This document shows, one piece after another, positions 1-7,721 of a stretch of DNA of 11,391 nucleotides (its first letter is position 1; every line of letters starts with the position of its first letter). Made by a program: the position numbers and the translations under genes. Under the pieces are notes generated by a model. That model was not told the DNA's origin. It searched no databases and saw only the letters and a list, made by a program, of their open reading frames with translations. Source of the stretch: Polyrhizophydium stewartii (taxonomy: Eukaryota; Chytridiomycota; Chytridiomycetes; Rhizophydiales); assembly GCA_027604665.1 (NCBI GenBank), contig JADGIZ010000591.1, positions 1 through 11,391 on the forward strand, given 5' to 3'.

Positions 1-324
1 GCCGGCGGCGGGGCGGCGCCGGCGCCGGCGCGTGCAGGCGCAGGCGCAGGCGCGGGGGGCGGGCGGCGGCCGCCCGCGCACGGGGCGTGCGGGGCGGGCA
101 GCCCGCAGCGCACGGCCGGCGCACGGCCGGCGCACAGGCCTTTCCAGCATCGCGGAGGTGCCGGCACAACTCCAGCGGCCCGCGGGCGGCCACCGCAGCC
201 CGGGCGCGGCAAGCTGGGGGCGTCGGGCGTCGGGCGGCGGGCACGGCGCACCTTGGCGCAGCACCGACGCGATGGACAGCGCGCGGCGGGGGACGGCGAG
301 GCGGACGGCGGCGCGGGCGAACAT
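1..324 (-). CDS. 5' part of an unrecognised gene with a mitochondrial-type presequence, cut by the window edge
   Basis: On the minus strand an ATG at 324-322 lies in a near-ideal context (GCCGCC before the ATG). The frame stays open to the window edge, 108 codons. The first 24 residues begin MFARAAVRLAVPRRALSIAS, with regularly spaced Arg, no acidic residue and many Ala/Leu/Val, as expected of an amphipathic mitochondrial targeting helix. After residue 24 the translation turns into Pro/Arg/Ala/Cys low complexity, and a GTGCGC donor-like site lies at about 249-244. So the true first exon probably ends there and the rest is intron plus a second exon that I cannot place. No family is recognisable. 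It is divergent from the TMEM223 gene. GC-rich DNA gives long open frames by chance, so the start is better supported than the downstream translation. Confidence 0.42.
   Translation of the reverse strand, partial: MFARAAVRLAVPRRALSIASVLRQGAPCPPPDARRPQLAAPGLRWPPAGRWSCAGTSAMLERPVRRPCAGRALRAARPARPVRGRPPPAPRACACACTRRRRRRPAAG
31..131. repeat. Short GC-rich tandem repeats
   Basis: The hexamer CAGGCG is repeated three times at 35-52, and the 11-mer GCACGGCCGGC occurs twice in tandem at 110-131. Both lie inside the putative minus-strand gene, in the part I suspect is intron or low-complexity exon. The 11-bp unit would change the frame if copy number changed, which argues that this stretch is non-coding or fast evolving. 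Confidence 0.6.
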
Positions 325-591
325 GGCGGCTTTTCGGTGTCTTTTGGCGACGCAAGTCAGCGGGCGGGTCGCCCGCGCTCATCCGCAATGCGTCTCGCCA
401 GGCCGCCTCACTCGGACGCCGACGACGGCTCGGCCGTCTGCGAGGCGACCGACAGGGGCGGCAGGCCTTGAAGATGGCCCTCCACCTCGGTGAAGCCTCG
501 GTGATCAGTGCTGCCGGCCCGCCCGAGTGCACGGCCGCACGATCGAGCCACCCTCTCTCGGCGATGCGGCTTCTCTTGAACTCTGCCCGAC
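325..591. promoter_or_regulatory. Divergent intergenic region between the left-edge gene and the TMEM223 gene
   Basis: This 267-bp interval separates two outward-facing start codons, so it should hold the promoters and 5' leaders of both genes. I see no TATA box or recognisable operator. Open frames crossing it on both strands are Arg/Ala/Gly-rich translations of GC-rich DNA with no family signature. The assignment as promoter is inference from gene layout. Confidence 0.35.
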
Positions 592-1589
592 ATGATCTCG
601 GCGTCGCTGAGCGTCGTCACGGCGCAGCGCATGCTGGCCGCCGCCCGGCCCTCGCTGCTGGCAGGCCACACGCGCACGCAGCTGCGACAGAAGCACGCTC
701 CTTCCCGCTCAAAGCCCCAGGTCACGCTCGTCTCGTCGTCTCGACTCCCCGCCCAGCAGCAGCCTCGCCAGTCAAGGCAGGCGGCGCCAGTGATCTCGCC
801 CTCCTCCCAAGGTGCATCGTCCCTCTTGCTGTATTCGCACAATAACAGGCACTTCTTCAGGATGCTGTACCTGTCGGGCTTCAGCCACCTGCTCCTTTGG
901 TCCGCGATCGCCGGACTGGCATTCTACGAGATGAACAACGCCGAGTGGGTTGCGCGCCAAGCGGCCTGTTCAAGTGAAGTCCCGATGCTCACAATGCACG
1001 CACCTGCAACAGGCCTGGCTTCTTGTCAAAGCCCGTCTTAGTATCGGGATCAGCGCAACAAAACTCTGCTTCTTCCGGCTCGGAAGACAGCACGGCTGCC
1101 CAGCCCGCGACGGTCAAAATCTTTGGTCTGACCAAGCAATGGCCTAGCAGCCTCGGCCTGTCCATGAAGACCGTGGCGGTGACCGGCGGTTTCGCGTCTA
1201 TCGGCGTCATGTTCATGTTGTTCGTTCACCGCAGTGCGTCCAGATTTGTTTCTCAGCTCGAGCTCGTCAACGGCACGACGCTGCGGATCAAGTCCAGCGT
1301 GATCTTTGGGAACGCGTTCCGGGAAGTGCCGCTCCAGCAAGCATCGCTCTCATCTGCCGTGTACACGGGTCATGGCGCCACCGGCACAGATCTCCCCGCC
1401 ACTCAGACTCCTTGGTACCGCCGTATCTTCAAGAGTCGCTCAAGCCGCCTGTACTTGATTGTCGAGCGGCCCCGCATGCGCCTCAGCATCGACAGGCTCG
1501 GCGTCTTCCCAAACCCCCAGTTCCTGGACAAGCTCTTCGCCGAAAAGGACACGTGGCTCGCCAGAACCAGCGCGCAAAAGCGTGCATAG
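592..1589 (+). CDS. TMEM223: TMEM223-family mitochondrial inner-membrane protein (two exons)
   Basis: Joined exons 592-944 and 1013-1589 give 309 residues. Residues 1-40 ([20 protein letters not shown] onwards) form a basic, acid-free mitochondrial presequence. The core follows the TMEM223 pattern: a YSHNNRHFF segment leading into transmembrane helix 1 (about 91-112), transmembrane helix 2 (about 171-191), then a matrix or intermembrane domain with a VPLQQASL block and a C-terminal SRLYLIVE...[13 protein letters not shown] block matching the family's FYFLLD...GHFPN-type ending. Human TMEM223 is shorter, about 200 aa; the extra length here is the presequence and linkers. In humans the protein is linked to cytochrome c oxidase (COX1) assembly. 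The intron 945-1012 (GTGGGT, CTCAC, CAACAG) restores the frame; an alternative 974-1041 would also fit. The gene is convergent with FAM50, whose stop is 81 bp away. Confidence 0.8.
945..1012 (+). other. Intron of the TMEM223 gene
   Basis: 68 bp with donor GTGGGT, branch-like CTCAC at 988-992 and acceptor CAACAG. Removal joins frame 1 to frame 3. A second donor/acceptor pair (GTGAAG at 974, CTTAG ending 1041) is also 68 bp and frame-compatible, but its acceptor lies about 50 nt from the branch site, farther than in the other introns of the window. Confidence 0.6.
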
Positions 1590-1669
1590 CTACCGGCGCA
1601 GCGCTGAGCCGACCGATGGGCTGACCGGCTCGGCTTGTGTGCAACCATGTTGAGATTGAACTGGACCCA

Positions 1670-1675
1670 TTTAAT
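1670..1675 (-). terminator. ATTAAA poly(A)-signal-like hexamer overlapping the FAM50 stop
   Basis: On the minus strand the stop codon TAA (1673-1671) is embedded in ATTAAA, the commonest variant of AATAAA. Only 81 bp separate this stop from the end of the convergent TMEM223 gene, so the 3' ends of the two transcripts probably overlap. Function is inferred from the hexamer alone. Confidence 0.35.
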
Positions 1676-3305
1676 CCTGCTTTTTCGTGTCCTTGATGGT
1701 GTACTTGCCGTAGTCCCGCTGCGGGTCAAACACCTCCCAGCGGCTTGCCGGGAAGATATGCTTGTTGCTCTCATACCAGGCACGCTCCATGACCTTGCCT
1801 GCGTGCGACTGCAGTGCTCAGGCTCAGCGCCTCGCGCCAAAGCTGCACATAGATTTGGGTCGGCGGCACTCACGTCCTCGGTTTCAATCCGCGCGTCGTT
1901 GAGCAGACGCACGTCGTCGTGCACATCAAATGCAAACAGCGGCCCAGACTTGCCGCGCGTCTTGTTGATGATAAAGTCGTAGAACGTGTAATGCTGCGGC
2001 GGGACATGGTCAGACACTCTAGCAGCGAGCCCGCACAGCCGATGCGGCACACAGACGCACCGACGGAATCAGCAAGTCTTCCTTGACGTAAATAAGATTG
2101 TCCACATTGACCGAGCGCAGCTGCGGCCACTGCAGGCGGCATTTCTCAAGAAATTGCCGGATCGTGTCGCCTTTTTTGCACTCGACCGACTTGCGATGGC
2201 CCGAGCCGTCCCAGTAACTGTATGTAATGACAATGCGCTCGTTCTTGATTGCCTCCTGTTGCTCCAGCCACTCCTTCTCCAGCCTTTGCCGCTCGAGCCG
2301 CTCCTGCTCTTCGCGCTCCTTGTCAGGCAAGAAGCTCGTATCGACGTTGGGGTTCTTCTTGGCCTTTTTGACGACTATCGCTGCGGGACGCCAGTGTCAG
2401 AAGCGGCTGTCTTTGGTACATGCTTATTTCGACGCTGCTGCCACAGCAGCGTGCGCAGCGCCGCGAGCCATCAGAGAGAAGATTAAAAGTCGGCACCTGC
2501 GAGCAGCGCTGCCAAGGGACAGGCCGACTCGCAGCACAGCATGCGCTGATCCGTCGGGCGGCGGCCGTGCGTCTTGGAGGTGCGCCGTCGCCGGCGCTGC
2601 GCGTCACAAGACGGCCGCTGATATCATCACAGGCATCGCGGCACCAGCACACGAGCGGGCAGCATCAGACAATCAGGTTCAAGCGTCAGCGGCATGCTCA
2701 CCCTTGTCTGGCTCCTCGCCCTCGGCACCAGCATCGCCGGCAACGCCGTCGCCAAACTCCTCGTCGAGGTCAAACGATAGCGCAGACTTGTCCTTGCGCT
2801 TCTTGCCCTTCTTGGCCTTGTCCTGCTGCTTCGACTTGCGCGCCGTCTCGAGGTCATCCTGCCGCTTTTGCTCCTCGAGCGTCGACCGGATGCGCTGAAA
2901 GTCCTCGAGCTGCACCAGACCGACCGTCTGGCGCTTGAGCTCGCTGTCGACCCAGTCGTGCTGCGCAACAAACTTGTCGGCGCCGACTTTGATGGTCTTG
3001 TCCTGCGTGCGCATGCGGGTCAGAGCACTGCGGCGACCGCAGCGTGACGCTGAGTCTCTCAGAGCCGTTGGCCGGCAGCCCGCGGCAGCAGGCGACAGCG
3101 CCAAGCGGCTTGTGCTGGGAGTCGTGCGTCGACGCCGTTCCACGACGCTGCGCACGCCCGAGAGCGGCGCTGGAGAGAGCTGTGCAGAGCGCACCTTGGA
3201 TATCTGCTCCTTCTGCTGCTTCATCTGGTCGAACATCGCCTGGCGCTGCTTCTCGAGGAGCAGCGCGCGGGCGCCCTCGGACGCAGCACCCTTGTATTCG
3301 GCCAT
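1671..3305 (-). CDS. FAM50: FAM50/XAP5 family nuclear protein (five exons)
   Basis: Exons on the minus strand are 3305-3195, 3002-2702, 2380-2061, 1993-1874 and 1808-1671, giving about 329 residues (human FAM50A is about 340). The N-terminus [20 protein letters not shown] is the family signature. Next come a charged coiled-coil-like stretch, a Lys-rich nuclear localisation signal (residues about 98-109), an acidic [10 protein letters not shown] block, [11 protein letters not shown], and the XAP5 core with [49 protein letters not shown] and a C-terminal [16 protein letters not shown]50 proteins are nuclear and associate with spliceosomal and chromatin factors. Every splice junction keeps frame and restores family sequence, for example RIETED/SHAGKVM across the last intron. 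Exon 3 could instead begin at 2374, shortening the protein by two residues. The gene is divergent from the TyrRS gene with 27 bp between start codons. Confidence 0.93.
1809..1873 (-). other. FAM50 intron 4
   Basis: 65 bp, donor GTGAGT, acceptor CTGCAG, phase 0. It joins ...ETED to SHAGKVM..., which is continuous sequence in FAM50 homologues. Confidence 0.88.
1994..2060 (-). other. FAM50 intron 3
   Basis: 67 bp, donor GTGCGT, branch-like CTGAC, acceptor CCGCAG, phase 0. It joins LLIPS to HYTFYDF, matching the conserved IP-x-HxxFYDF region of XAP5 proteins. Confidence 0.88.
2381..2701 (-). other. FAM50 intron 2, unusually long
   Basis: About 321 bp with donor GTGAGC, branch-like CTGAC at 2400-2396 and acceptor CGCAG (a second AG six bases on, ending at 2375, is also in frame). 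It is roughly five times longer than most introns in the window. I find no family-like coding sequence inside it; open frames on both strands here look like chance translations. Confidence 0.75.
3003..3194 (-). other. FAM50 intron 1, in frame and stop-free
   Basis: 192 bp with donor GTGCGC after EQISK, branch-like CTGAC, and acceptor CACGCAG before [11 protein letters not shown]. The length is a multiple of three and contains no in-frame stop, so an unspliced transcript would still encode a protein with 64 extra Arg/Ser-rich residues. Homology to FAM50 (no such insert) supports removal. Confidence 0.78.
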
Positions 3306-3332
3306 GCTGCCAGAGTTTGGTCACGATCAGAA
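3306..3332. promoter_or_regulatory. 27-bp divergent start region between FAM50 and mitochondrial TyrRS
   Basis: Only 27 bases separate the two outward-facing ATGs. Both starts are supported by sequence: FAM50 by its conserved [10 protein letters not shown]-terminus, and the synthetase by its presequence and the absence of another upstream in-frame Met. The promoter elements must therefore lie within the coding or 5'-exon DNA of one or both neighbours. No core promoter motif is evident. Confidence 0.6.
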
Positions 3333-5159
3333 ATGCGACTCGCGGCCCGCCTCGTTGCCTGCGCCGCGAGCGTCTCGGGCGCCGCCGCCTCTCCGGCAGG
3401 CGCTGCGGGCTCGAGCGCTATCGCGGCGGCAGCGGCGGCCTCCCGGCCCAAGCGCGCCCTCTCGACGCGCACACCGCCCATCGACACGCTCGGCGAGCTC
3501 CAGCGCCGCGGCCTCGTCAACGACACCACGAATGCACAGGGCCTCGCACGTCTGCTGGCGTCCAAGCCGACCAATGTCTACGCCGGCTTCGATCCCACAG
3601 CGCCGAGCCTGCACGTCGGAAACCTGCTCATGCTCGTCACCATGATGCACTTTCAGCTCACAGGCCACCAGGTCTATGCCCTCGTCGGCGGAGCAACGGT
3701 GCGTCGCCTTCCAGTGCATCTCGTCCGAAGCCGTCGTCGCCTGGCTGATCGCAGTTGTCGTTCGCACCGCAGGGATCCATCGGCGACCCGTCCGGGAAGT
3801 CGACCGAGCGCAATGCGCTCGACAAGGCCACGCTCGACACAAATGTGGCCGCTATCGAGGCCCAGATCAAGAGCGTCCTCGACAACGCCGCAAAGTATGC
3901 CGCAAAGCGCCTGCCCCAAGGCTCCGCCAGGCCTGATCTCCTGCCCGCACGCATCGTCAACAACCGTGACTGGTTCCAGGCCATGACGATCCTCGAGTTC
4001 ATTGGTCATGTCGGCCGCCGTGCACGCATCTCAAGCATGCTCGCTCGTGACAGCGTCAAGAGCCGACTCGGCTCTCCCGAGGGCCTGTCCTTCACCGAGT
4101 TCACGTACCAGCTGCTACAGGCATACGACTTTTGGTATCTGTTCCGGAACCACGGCTGCCAGGTCCAGATCGGCGGAAGTGACCAATGGGGAAATATCAC
4201 GGCGGGCACCGAGCTGATCCGCAAGTACGTGAGCGACGGCGCCGACGTGCAACATCCCGACGCCAAGGCCGCCGTCTCGCTTCTCTCATCGCACGCCGAT
4301 GCCACGCCGGCCCAAACGGCAAGAACCGACGATCTCGCGTACGGCGTCACCATCCCGCTGGTGACGACGGCGACGGGCGAAAAGTTTGGCAAGAGCGCCG
4401 GAAACGCCGTTTGGCTCGATGAGTCCATGGTTTCTGCATTCGATTTTTACCAGTTCTTCCGCCGCACTCCAGACTCGCACGTGGGCCGATACCTCAGCTA
4501 CTTCACGCTCTTGTCCAAGCAGAGGATAGATAGCCTGATTGAAATGCACGAGGCAAGCGCTCTCGGCTGTTATGGCCGATACTTTACGATCCCACAATCT
4601 CACACCTCCGCAACAGAAATCGCCCGAGCAACACCTGCCGCAGCGCGCGCTCGCACTCGAGGTCACGGAGCTTGTGCATGGCGGTCCGTCGCTGACCATG
4701 TCCGACCAGCCATGTTCGACACGCTAACATGCATTATTGAACTTGCAGAGGCCAAAGCAGCTCGCGCACAAACAAAGAGCGCCGTTCTGTATGACGATGC
4801 CCTCGACCAAACGACTGCGGAGGAGATCCTGGCTGCGTTCGAGAACGATCCACGCCTGCGCAAGATCGCGCGTGCCGAGTGCCTCGGCCGCAATGTCTGC
4901 GAGTTTGTGACTGCCGTTGAGGCGACGAAATCCAAGTGTGCGTCTGCATGAGCGGATGCCCACGAGCTGCCGACCTTCTGCTGACGCCGACCTCGCTCCA
5001 GCTGCTGCTCGCAAGCTGGTTGCATCTGGTGGACTGTATCTCAACAAGCGCCGCGTGTCGTCCGATGCCCATGCGATGGCCGAGTCGGACCTGATTGGCG
5101 GCAGCGTGTGCCTCGTGCGCACCGGCAAGAGCAACTATGTCGTCGTCCATGTGCAATAA
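3333..5159 (+). CDS. YARS2: Mitochondrial tyrosyl-tRNA synthetase (five exons)
   Basis: Exons 3333-3698, 3773-4552, 4617-4683, 4749-4937 and 5002-5159 encode 519 residues of a class I aminoacyl-tRNA synthetase that charges mitochondrial tRNA-Tyr. Residues 1-45 are an Ala/Arg-rich, acid-free presequence. The catalytic domain shows [15 protein letters not shown] (83-97, HVGN being the HIGH motif), [11 protein letters not shown], the tyrosine-pocket GGSDQWGN (256-263) and KFGKS (326-330, the KMSKS motif). The anticodon-binding region has VTELVHG, and the C-terminal S4-like RNA-binding domain (about 468-519) contains [17 protein letters not shown]. About 30 extra residues ([12 protein letters not shown] region, encoded near 4249-4335) sit between GGSDQWGN and the VTIPL strand. 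One intron appears to be GC-AG. The stop lies inside AATAAA, and the next gene starts 15 bp downstream in the same frame. Confidence 0.95.
3699..3772 (+). other. TyrRS intron 1
   Basis: 74 bp, donor GTGCGT, branch-like CTGAT, acceptor CCGCAG, phase 0. It joins LVGGAT to [11 protein letters not shown], the conserved loop of class I TyrRS. Confidence 0.9.
4553..4616 (+). other. TyrRS intron 2 with a GC donor
   Basis: 64 bp, GCAAGC donor, branch-like CTCAC at 4600, acceptor CAACAG, phase 0. Splicing joins IEMHE to [20 protein letters not shown], the expected helix of the TyrRS family. The nearest downstream GT (4569) leaves the frame wrong with this acceptor. GC-AG introns are a known minority class handled by the major spliceosome. 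Confidence 0.8.
4684..4748 (+). other. TyrRS intron 3
   Basis: 65 bp, donor GTCCGT, near-perfect branch GCTAAC at 4723-4728, acceptor TTGCAG, phase 1. It joins LVHG to [18 protein letters not shown] later GT (4714) would create an in-frame TAG, so the 4684 donor is preferred. The preceding exon is only 67 bp. Confidence 0.8.
4938..5001 (+). other. TyrRS intron 4
   Basis: 64 bp, donor GTGCGT, branch CTGAC at 4981, acceptor CTCCAG, phase 1. It joins ATKSK to [11 protein letters not shown], the start of the S4-like domain; without splicing the frame ends at a TGA at 4949. Confidence 0.87.
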
Positions 5160-5160
5160 A
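5155..5160 (+). terminator. AATAAA poly(A)-signal hexamer containing the TyrRS stop codon
   Basis: The TAA stop at 5157-5159 is part of a perfect AATAAA. If it is used, cleavage 10-30 nt downstream would fall at or inside the beginning of the next gene's coding region, so the two transcripts must overlap or share sequence. The role is inferred from the motif and position. Confidence 0.45.
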
Positions 5161-5174
5161 CTGCCGGATTTTGG

Positions 5175-7579
5175 ATGTGGACGGCGATGAAAATGCTACT
5201 TGCCCTCATGGACATCAAGCTCGACGTGCCCTCGCTCGCCGGCCAGCGCATCTCGGGCACGGTGCGCGTACCCGCAGGCCTGCTGCCTTGCAAGCCGCCC
5301 GTCGTGAGCCTCACGGGACGCCTGCTCGTCGGGCCGAAGGCCGACCCCGGCGCCGAGCCAGTGCTGTCACGCCAAATCGCCTCGGCGCAGACCGTCGCCA
5401 CGCTGTCGGTGGGGACTGCCCGCACCCTGGCTGGCCGCCGACGGCCGAGGGCGCCGCTGACAGCGAGGCCGACAGGGAGCGTCCTGGAAGTTCACGATCC
5501 CTCTCGCTGCGTCGCTGCCGCCGTCGTTTGACGCCGCCGCCCACGGTATGCGCATCCAGGCCAAGTACGAGCTTGTTGCCGTCACCAGCAGCGTGGCGGA
5601 CGCCTCGGGGGCCGAGCACCGCACCGCGCCGGTCGCTGTGCAGGTCGACATCCCGCCGCAGGCGGCCGGCAACCCAACCACCCGCCCGATCGGCGCAGAC
5701 AACAGCCTGCCGCTCGGCGCTGCCGGAGTCGTCTCGGTCGGCTTTTCCTCGCCACAGGCGGCAGCGCACCTCGGCCAGGCACTGCGTCTGTCGCTGTGCG
5801 TGCGCAACGACTCAACGATGGACGTCACCAGCTGGGCCGTCGAGGTCGTGGCGTCGGTGCGCATCGATGCGCCGCCGCAGGTGCTCAAGTACGAGATGCC
5901 CATCCAGCTCGTCACGTTCGGCAAGGTCGCCGCTGGCAAGACAGTGGTGAAGCGAGTGCCCGTGCACCTGGCCACGTCGCTGCCCCCATCGACTGCGTCG
6001 CCGTCGCCAGCAGACACACCCGAGGGCGTGGCGATCGACGTCGACTTTTGTGCGGAGCTCTCGGCAACCACTGCGTCCGGAAAGACCGTCAAGGCGTCGA
6101 CGAGTGAGCTGCGCGTCGTGCGGTCCACGACATCCGAGGGCGAGTCTCCTATCCCCGACGAAGACGACCTCGATGAGTGGGTCGCTGGCATCTCGATCTC
6201 ACAGGGCAGCCAGCCTGGAAGGGTCTCTGTTCGCTCGGCCGGCACGGGAGTACCCGTGCAAGCCGCTGTCGCTGCCGCGGTGGCCGCCAACGCTTCGTCA
6301 TCCACCCCTTCGCCGGCCAGCTCGTCGTCGTTCACATCGCCGCACGTCGCAGCCGAGCATGAGATCGACTCCATCTTTGACGGCGAGTGGAGGCGCCTCG
6401 AGCTCGACCAGTGGATCAGCGGGAAGGTCTCGATCAACACGCCAGCCATGTTTTACTTTGACCTCGACGCAGATCTGACCATGCGCAGCGCCGACAGTTT
6501 CCTTGACGACGATGACGACGATGGCCGTGACGCCATCGGCCCGTCGGCGTACGCTGGCGTCTCGCGGTTGCGCGGTAGCCCGCCCTCCAAGAAAGGTCAC
6601 ATGGCCGCCAGAGAAGGCCCAGGCGGTCGGCGTGTGACAGAGCTTCCTGGCGTGATCCTCGTGTCGAGCACGCCCGCCGCGCTGCGCATCTCCAAGGGAC
6701 CCAATCGCCCGAACTGGATCTTCTACGAGCACAAGGAAGAGTCGCGCACCCTGATGGCAGACAGCAGCGAGGAGCAAGTGAGCCGCTTCACGCGCGGGCC
6801 CGGCCGCTACTACATTGCAGTCTACTGCGACGGCCTCAGCGGCACGGTCGACTTTGAGATTGCCGTCCGCTCGATCCAGGGCCTCAAAGACTCGGATCCG
6901 ATGCGGTTCCTATCGTTCTGGCACCCGGCAAGCTCGCTCCTTGGTGCACCGTCGCAGTCGGCAGGCCCGCAGCTCGTGCTTCCGCGCGGCGCATGGCAGA
7001 CGGGCACCGACGTCAACGGCGATCCGCTTTACACTGTGCGCGCCTACCACCGCGGAGGCCTGCACATTGGCAAGATTGGCGTCAATACGGGCGGCGCGCT
7101 CATCCCGTGGGGAGGCAAGGAGGTCCTTGTGCTCAACGACTACGAGGTCCTCGCCGAGATCCCCGGTTCCCGCTGGGTCAAGGTCCTCAACGGGGCCGGC
7201 GTGCCGCCAAACGCCATCCCAGGCGGCCACGAGACAGACGGCAAGCTGCTGTACATTGCCCGGGCCACTGTCAAGGAGTCCATCCTCGGCGCATCCGGCG
7301 GTGCTGCGACTGCTTGGGTGCCTAGCCTGCTCGCCAGTGCCATCGAGGGCAGATCGAGTCTGTGTCCCGGCAAGGCAGGCCCGCACATGAACGGCTGCAA
7401 TGTGGCCTTCAACGGCGTCGAAGGTCTGTCCGATTTGCGATGTGAGCAGGCTTGTCGTTGGCGCTGACGACCCCACCTCGCCAGTGAGCTCGATCACGCC
7501 GTTCGAGGTGCTGGTCTACGACGACCCGCCCGCGTTTGAGGAAGAGCCGAGCGAGAAGAAGCTCGGTGACGGCCGCTAG
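5175..7579 (+). CDS. Arrestin-like / PPC-like / DM9 (DUF3421) multidomain protein (three exons)
   Basis: Exons 5175-5408, 5476-7423 and 7485-7579 give 758 residues; a start at 5208 (MDIKLDVPSLAGQRISGTVR) is also plausible. Residues about 12-293 read as a two-lobed arrestin-like beta-sandwich: IKLDVPS...GTVRVPAG, SWKFTIPLAASLPPSF, IQAKYELVAV, then a second lobe with LGQALRLSLCVRNDS and VTFGKVAAGKTVVKRVPV. An acidic DEDDLDEW stretch and a Ser/Ala linker follow. Residues 373-546 (DQWISGKVSINTPAMFYFDL ... GPGRYYIAVYCDGLSGTVDF) resemble a PPC-type beta domain. Residues about 580-748 are a DM9/DUF3421 pair: WQTGTDVNGDPLYTVRAYH, GLHIGKIGVNTGGALIPWGG, YEVLAE, CNVAFNGVEVSSITPFEVLV. DM9 proteins are lectin-like in animals. 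There is no signal peptide or transmembrane helix, so it is probably cytosolic, perhaps linking cargo or ubiquitin adaptors to glycans or membranes (inference). Confidence 0.82.
5409..5475 (+). other. Arrestin-DM9 gene intron 1
   Basis: 67 bp, donor GTGGGG, branch CTGAC at 5456-5460, acceptor GACAG, phase 0. It joins TVATLS to GASWKFTIPLAASL, placing the typical arrestin W-x-F-x-hydrophobic strand in frame. Confidence 0.8.
7424..7484 (+). other. Arrestin-DM9 gene intron 2
   Basis: 61 bp, donor GTCTGT, branch CTGAC at 7464-7468, acceptor CGCCAG, phase 1. It joins FNGVE to VSSITPFEVLVYDD, completing the last DM9 strand. Confidence 0.85.
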
Positions 7580-7721
7580 AGCTTTACATGAGAAACGCAC
7601 TTGGCCCATCAGATCTCCAGCCGAACACAAGGCCGTGCCCGAAGCCAAACCTGCATCACAATACACTGCCATGCACGGCGATGATTGAGTGGATGCTCAT
7701 CTTCATTCGGCGTTGCGGCGC

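Noticed and set aside
87..845. 252-codon plus-strand open frame, and the 144-codon minus-strand frame at 408-842
   Set aside because: Arg/Ala/Gly-biased translations of GC-rich DNA with no family pattern. They overlap the well-supported TMEM223 exon in other frames.
2381..2701. Possible extra coding exon inside the long FAM50 intron
   Set aside because: No segment resembles FAM50, and donor, branch and acceptor at its ends suffice to restore the protein. Frames inside are Arg/Ser noise.
7301..7352. Possible small intron inside the DM9 domain
   Set aside because: GT and AG exist, but the 52-bp length shifts the frame and destroys the following SLCPGKAGPHMNGC block; there is no branch site. 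The segment is kept as a coding insertion.
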